Positions 6,551 through 9,549 of a stretch of DNA of 9,549 nucleotides are shown here, one piece after another (within the stretch, counting starts at the first letter, position 1; each line of letters starts with the position of its first letter). A model generated the notes under the pieces. The model was not told where the DNA came from, did not search any database, and worked only from the letters and a program-made list of their open reading frames with translations. Made by a program: the position numbers and the translations under genes. The stretch comes from Methanobacteriota archaeon (lineage in GTDB: Archaea > Halobacteriota > Bog-38 > Methanoflorentales > Methanoflorentaceae), in assembly GCA_028679495.1 (NCBI GenBank), contig JAJRBK010000143.1, forward strand, positions 1 through 9,549. Direction: 5' to 3'.

Positions 6551-7393
6551 ATGACTGATCAAGACGACTTCATCACCCACCTGCTCGGCTTCGGCCTCAC
6601 CGAGAAGGAGGCACACTGCTACTTTCACCTTCTCAAGTACGGCCCCAAAACCCCTTCACCGCTTGCCAAGTCCCTCCACACGTACCGTGAGGACGTCTTT
6701 CGTACGCTCACTAGTCTTATCGACAAAGGCATGGTGCGCCCTTCACTCGATTCGCCGACCTTGTACACCGCCGTGGAACTCGACACTGCCCTTGAAGTTG
6801 CGCTCAAAAAGCACGAGAGCGAGCTGCGGGAGATGGAGACGAGAAAGCGGGAGTTGCAGGCGCTCGCCCAACAACAGCGCTTCCGGCCCTCCGATGAGGT
6901 GACGACGTTCAAGATTATGAAAGGTCTCAAGGAAGTCCTCGCCACAGTGGCGCCCCATATACTCACGTTAGAAGAAGATTTTTTCGCAGTTGTCCCTGAA
7001 AATACCGTGGTTGTCGTCTCTCTATTTGGTATTAATCCGCTCACAAAGGAGTTCATCGAACGTGGGGGAGCCGTCCGGATATTGGTCACCGATTTTTCAT
7101 ACTCAGGGATTCAAGCGACTCAAGAGCTCATCGACATAGGAGCAGAAGTCCGCTATCTTGGCGAAGAGACAGCAATATTCGCCGTATTTGACAAAAAGGC
7201 GTCCATAAGTGGAATTCATTGGGAGCTCAGCAGTGTCTCACTTGATCAGCCCTTAACATCCTTATATACCGACGATCCCGCCTACGCACAATATCTCACA
7301 ACAACGTACGAGATGCTGTGGAAGCAGTCTGTGCCTGCAGAAGAGCGGATACAAGAGCTGTTGGAGCAAGGCCCTCCGCAGGCCGACCGCTAG
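6551..7393 (+). CDS. TrmB-family transcriptional regulator
   Basis: A 280-residue archaeal regulator. Residues about 8-76 form a winged helix-turn-helix with the typical opening LLGFGLTEKEAHCYFHLL, a recognition region (YREDVFRTLTSLIDKGMV) and a wing. A Glu/Arg-rich coiled coil follows (about 79-112), then a C-terminal sensor domain (about 119-264) of the kind related to phospholipase-D-like folds, and a Glu-rich tail (VPAEERIQELLEQ). In studied members this domain binds sugars; the ligand here is unknown. The start is uncertain: ATG 6551 gives MTDQDDF directly before the HTH as in relatives, while an in-frame ATG at 6503 would add 16 residues. Neither has a clear ribosome binding site. It ends in two tandem TAG codons. 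The sensor-only protein downstream resembles its C-terminal half, especially the last 40 residues. Confidence 0.85.
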   Translation: MTDQDDFITHLLGFGLTEKEAHCYFHLLKYGPKTPSPLAKSLHTYREDVFRTLTSLIDKGMVRPSLDSPTLYTAVELDTALEVALKKHESELREMETRKRELQALAQQQRFRPSDEVTTFKIMKGLKEVLATVAPHILTLEEDFFAVVPENTVVVVSLFGINPLTKEFIERGGAVRILVTDFSYSGIQATQELIDIGAEVRYLGEETAIFAVFDKKASISGIHWELSSVSLDQPLTSLYTDDPAYAQYLTTTYEMLWKQSVPAEERIQELLEQGPPQADR

Positions 7394-7450
7394 TAGCATC
7401 ACCGTACGGCTGAGCGCCTATCCTTAGTATCTCGTCGTGTGAAAGACTCC

Positions 7451-7468
7451 GTGACATAACATTGTCAC
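7451..7468 (+). promoter_or_regulatory. Palindromic operator candidate
   Basis: GTGACA (7451-7456) and TGTCAC (7463-7468) are perfect inverted arms around a six-base spacer, right next to the TATA/BRE of the sensor-only gene. A dimeric regulator such as the TrmB-type protein encoded just upstream could bind it. Position upstream of the TATA box would fit activation. No second copy was seen at the other promoters in the window. Confidence 0.45.
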
Positions 7469-7470
7469 GC

Positions 7471-7482
7471 GCATTTTTAAGC
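7471..7482 (+). promoter_or_regulatory. TATA box of the sensor-only gene, leaderless mRNA likely
   Basis: GCATTTTTAAGC (7471-7482) resembles an archaeal TATA box. Its centre (about 7478) is 26-27 bases from the ATG at 7505, so transcription should begin at or next to the start codon. The absence of a ribosome binding site agrees with a leaderless message. Confidence 0.5.
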
Positions 7483-7504
7483 ATCCTCAAGTCACCGTAC
7501 TATC

Positions 7505-7990
7505 ATGGCATCTGGAGTAGTCATCAACGGTGTCCGAGATGCGCTTGCAGTCGCCTTACAGATACTCGAATCAGCACAGGAGGAGCTTGTTTGGCTCATT
7601 CCCCCTTCCATTAACTCCCTCTCAAGGAACTACGACTTCGTTGAAAAGGCCAGAGCCTTCATCCAGCAGGGCGGGGCATCACGAGGGATTGTTCCGATAT
7701 CGCAGGCAAACGTTGGAGAAGTACAGATGAGCTTGAAGAACGGCGAGGACGTTCGTCATAGTGACGAGGTGCATGAACTCTTCATGTACGTCGGCGACAG
7801 GCAGCAGAGCATTAGCGCGATAAACATCGGCATCGACGAGTATACGCTTGATACCCCTGTCACTGCCTTTTGGAGTGAAGACCCGACATATGCTGAATAT
7901 CTCCTCGCCTCGTTTGAGAACGCGTGGTCGCAAGCAGTCCCTGCAGAGAAGCGAATTCAGGAGTTGGAGCAAGAAGCAGGGCAGGCTTAG
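7505..7990 (+). CDS. Stand-alone TrmB-type sensor domain protein (no HTH)
   Basis: A 161-residue protein that aligns by eye with the C-terminal sensor domain of the regulator upstream: a helix with NGVRDALAVALQIL, a strand (ELVWLIPPS), a FVEKARAFIQQGG helix, and a closing segment FWSEDPTYAEYL...VPAEKRIQELEQ that closely matches LYTDDPAYAQYL...VPAEERIQELLEQ in the regulator. It has no winged helix and no room for one: its own promoter and ATG lie directly ahead. It cannot bind DNA the usual way, so it may pair with the full-length regulator, act as a ligand sink, or work in an unrelated sensing role. A broken full-length copy is an alternative, but I see no HTH remnant in the 111 bases upstream. 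Function is inferred from similarity within the window. Confidence 0.75.
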   Translation: MASGVVINGVRDALAVALQILESAQEELVWLIPPSINSLSRNYDFVEKARAFIQQGGASRGIVPISQANVGEVQMSLKNGEDVRHSDEVHELFMYVGDRQQSISAINIGIDEYTLDTPVTAFWSEDPTYAEYLLASFENAWSQAVPAEKRIQELEQEAGQA

Positions 7991-8043
7991 GGCCCCAAAT
8001 TCAAGCTGCGTTTATGCACGATCTAACTTCTTCTCGTAAGCAA

Positions 8044-8055
8044 CCATATTATAAC
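8044..8055 (+). promoter_or_regulatory. TATA box upstream of the small protein / methyltransferase pair
   Basis: CCATATTATAAC (8044-8055) resembles an archaeal TATA box; its centre lies about 24 bases before the ATG at 8074, again fitting a leaderless transcript. No ribosome binding site is seen ahead of that ATG, which agrees. Confidence 0.5.
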
Positions 8056-8073
8056 GACTAAGCTCACGCGCAG

Positions 8074-8316
8074 ATGGGACCACCGGAGCAGCAGCATCAG
8101 TCAGCCAAGTGCCTCGGTACTGTCAGAGTCGCACGGGGCCGAGCGGGGAACCACGTCTGCCTGACGCTAAGGCTGTCGGAATCACTTGGCGATGCGAGGG
8201 GTATGCGGGTTGCGGTCTACGCTGTTGAAGACCATCTTATTATAGGTCTTTATGAATACAAGAATGAGGATAAATCAGGTATCACAATACAACGCAAAGA
8301 AAACGAACGTAAATAA
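8074..8316 (+). CDS. Small hypothetical protein, possibly AbrB-like fold
   Basis: An 80-residue protein I cannot assign with confidence. After a Gln-rich start (MGPPEQQHQ), the middle (about 15-60: TVRVARGRAGNHVCLTLRLS, then GMRVAVYAVEDHLIIGLYE) alternates strands and turns in a way that recalls the swapped-hairpin AbrB/SpoVT fold, where a GN turn precedes a strand and a G-x-V-x-V strand precedes the end. The tail (61-80) is Lys/Glu-rich. Base composition changes inside the gene: the first two thirds are GC-rich like the genes upstream, the last third AT-rich like the methyltransferase downstream. The stop lies 17 bases before the methyltransferase start, so they are probably co-transcribed, and a regulatory role is possible. 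Confidence is for it being a gene, not for the fold. Confidence 0.5.
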   Translation: MGPPEQQHQSAKCLGTVRVARGRAGNHVCLTLRLSESLGDARGMRVAVYAVEDHLIIGLYEYKNEDKSGITIQRKENERK

Positions 8317-8333
8317 AGGCAGGAAGGCGGGAG

Positions 8334-9209
8334 TTGTCTGCCATTAGTGAACTCGTTAAAAACGGATTACTTGACATGGTTAGAATCCCCTATCTGGGCT
8401 ATTTGAGATTGGCGTATGATACGTGCAAAAACTTGTCATCCGATCAACTAGCCAACATACTAAAAATAGTAGTTAAAGACAGGGTTGGAATTGCGTTTTC
8501 GGCGCCGTCAGACATGCCGATAGAAGATAGATTGTTCTTATATTCTGTTGTACGGGCTTTTAAGCCGTATAGAGCTTTAGAGATCGGCGTAAGGTGGGGT
8601 GGCTCAGCCCTGATAATAACAAATGCCATGGAAGACAACAAAGCAGGCACATTAGTTGGAATAGATCCTACCCCCCAGATCAAGAGTAAAAAGGAGGCGT
8701 TCTACGGTCGTTACACACTGTTAGAAAAGAGTTCCCCGGAAGCTATACCTGAGGCAGCAGATCTATTGGGGGGACAACTGGATCTTGTATTGTTGGATAG
8801 CATACACATTTTTGAGCAGGTATATACGGAACTCAAGGCAGTGCTCCCTTGGATGTCTGAAGATGGCATAATCCTCGTACACGACGCGTTTCATTATGGC
8901 GTGCACGCCGCAATACAAAAAACAATCAAAGAACATACGGATGTTGCTGATTGCGGCTTTGTTAATAGGACCCCCAACGTTACGGCCTCTCAGTGGACTC
9001 CGTATGGCGGGCTATATATGTTAAAAATGAATGGCAAAGGGTCAACCTATCTTAAACAGGTTGAATTGACCTACAAAAGCCGTAACGTACCGGTTCCACA
9101 ACTTGGCGATGATATCTTAAACCACGACATTTGGTATTGTCGTGCGATCAAACCATGCCAAAGGTGTAGCGGATATAACACAGCACAAACAGATTCTGAC
9201 AAAAAGTAA
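8334..9209 (+). CDS. Class I SAM-dependent methyltransferase (Methyltransf_24-like)
   Basis: A 291-residue protein with a Rossmann-type SAM-binding domain. Motif I is ALEIGVRWGGSALI (81-94), the ribose-binding acidic residue is probably Asp111 in VGIDPTP, and DLVLLDSIHIFEQVYTEL (150-167) with GIILVHDAFH (178-187) gives the DxxH and HD pair (Asp155, His158, His183, Asp184) usual in the Methyltransf_24 / cephalosporin-hydroxylase-like group. These often act on sugars or small molecules in surface-glycan or natural-product clusters; no substrate can be named. A helical N-terminus (1-75) precedes the domain; the tail is Cys/Ser/Asp-rich (CQRCSGYN). The start is taken as TTG 8334 with AGGAAGG (8321-8327) six bases upstream; ATG 8376 is an alternative. 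The gene is more AT-rich than the genes before it, which suggests separate ancestry. Confidence 0.82.
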   Translation: MSAISELVKNGLLDMVRIPYLGYLRLAYDTCKNLSSDQLANILKIVVKDRVGIAFSAPSDMPIEDRLFLYSVVRAFKPYRALEIGVRWGGSALIITNAMEDNKAGTLVGIDPTPQIKSKKEAFYGRYTLLEKSSPEAIPEAADLLGGQLDLVLLDSIHIFEQVYTELKAVLPWMSEDGIILVHDAFHYGVHAAIQKTIKEHTDVADCGFVNRTPNVTASQWTPYGGLYMLKMNGKGSTYLKQVELTYKSRNVPVPQLGDDILNHDIWYCRAIKPCQRCSGYNTAQTDSDKK

Positions 9210-9383
9210 AGGCTTCTTCAACCAGGTGATTTAAGGAATTTTGTGAGCGGCGAGGAGACATCGTAGAGTATAGCGTTGAACAGGCGTTTCTATCTGGCTT
9301 AAAAAGCGGCCGCCATTCGACTGACGATATGGGTGATTGTACCGGATCAGGCGGGCGTTAGCCTCGATTGCAAAAGAGAAAAT

Positions 9384-9395
9384 TTTAAGCTTAAA
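9384..9395. repeat. Perfect 12-base palindrome TTTAAGCTTAAA
   Basis: TTTAAGCTTAAA is its own reverse complement and sits in an A/T-rich patch (9371-9400) that could also serve as a TATA element in either direction. No gene start lies at the right distance on the + strand within view, so any role is open. Confidence 0.35.
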
Positions 9396-9480
9396 CACAC
9401 CATTCCTACCACTTGATAGTCTTTTGTCGCTAGTGCGGCGCAGAGCCATGGCTGAACCGTGGGAAGCACGAAGTGGACGC

Positions 9481-9503
9481 TTCCCAAATATTGATATTGG
9501 GAA
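9481..9503. repeat. Inverted repeat TTCCCAA / TTGGGAA
   Basis: Seven-base perfect arms (9481-9487 and 9497-9503) flank a nine-base A/T-rich spacer. It could be a hairpin or a dimeric protein binding site. It has no gene next to it in the window. Confidence 0.35.
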
Positions 9504-9510
9504 TGACGCT

Positions 9511-9545
9511 GGACGTAGAGCCGTCCGTTGATCACCGTCCTTTTT
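9511..9545 (+). terminator. Possible terminator at the window edge
   Basis: GGACG (9511-9515) can pair with CGTCC at 9522-9526 or with the second CGTCC at 9536-9540, which runs directly into TTTTT (9541-9545). The two alternative pairings and the T-run look terminator-like, but the stem is only five pairs and the nearest gene stop is about 300 bases upstream. Confidence 0.25.
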
Positions 9546-9549
9546 GCTC

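Larger units (their letters stand above)
7399..7500 (+). repeat. Direct repeat TCACCGTAC flanking the promoter region
   Basis: The 9-base sequence TCACCGTAC occurs at 7399-7407, just after the regulator's stop codons, and again at 7492-7500, just before the ATG of the sensor-only gene; copies are 93 bases apart. The second copy lies between the TATA box and the gene start, where a repressor could act. Chance is possible for a repeat this short. Confidence 0.35.
9210..9549. other. Non-coding or undetermined end region
   Basis: No convincing gene in 340 bases. Open frames exist on both strands but lack ribosome binding sites and recognisable motifs. One start-less stretch of about 45 codons ending at TAG 9361 (including EYSVEQAFLSGLKSGRH) reads somewhat like protein and could be a remnant. 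The region also holds two palindromes and a T-run, listed separately. Confidence 0.5.

Noticed and set aside
9337..9531. 64-residue frame on the plus strand and overlapping frames on the minus strand
   Set aside because: No ribosome binding site, no motif, Arg-rich composition, and interruption by palindromes; not supportable as a gene.
1..9549. CRISPR array, tRNA, rRNA or complete insertion sequence
   Set aside because: No regularly spaced repeats, no cloverleaf or rRNA segments recognised, and no transposase found on either strand.

Overview
This window looks archaeal and is probably from a methanogen-type lineage of the Methanomicrobia / Halobacteriota. The support is a Cys-rich DUF2769-type protein, a TrmB-family regulator with a sensor-only relative beside it, a lipobox-anchored type I copper protein of the halocyanin type, and TATA-like boxes about 24-27 bases ahead of two ATGs, as in leaderless archaeal transcripts. 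Every gene I can support lies on the + strand. The lineage is an inference; there is no rRNA or tRNA to anchor it.

Layout: (1) 22-393, secreted blue-copper lipoprotein. (2) 492-716, DUF2769-like eight-cysteine protein. (3) 717-967, a short region that looks like a broken or unrecognised small membrane-protein gene whose last stop overlaps the fumarase ribosome binding site. (4) 968-6272, a metabolic run: class II fumarase (fumC), flavoprotein and iron-sulfur subunits of a succinate dehydrogenase / fumarate reductase (1-base overlap between them), and a rubredoxin domain fused to an FMN-dependent alpha-hydroxy-acid dehydrogenase domain. (5) 6273-7990, a full-length TrmB-type regulator and a second protein that has only the TrmB-type sensor domain, separated by a promoter region with a palindrome. 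(6) 8074-9209, a small protein that may have an AbrB-like fold, closely followed by a class I SAM-dependent methyltransferase of the Methyltransf_24 type; base composition becomes visibly more AT-rich here. (7) 9210-9549, no convincing gene, but palindromes and a possible terminator.

How the genes may work together: fumarase plus the two-subunit reductase connect malate, fumarate and succinate, the reductive arm of an incomplete TCA cycle. The reductase has no membrane-anchor subunit here and no CCG (HdrB-like) domain, so its electron partner is not obvious. The neighbouring flavoenzyme carries its own rubredoxin domain and keeps the residues expected for oxidising a 2-hydroxy acid, which makes a soluble electron-transfer link between the two the most interesting hypothesis in the window. 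The TrmB pair may be a local regulatory unit; its target and ligand cannot be read from the sequence.
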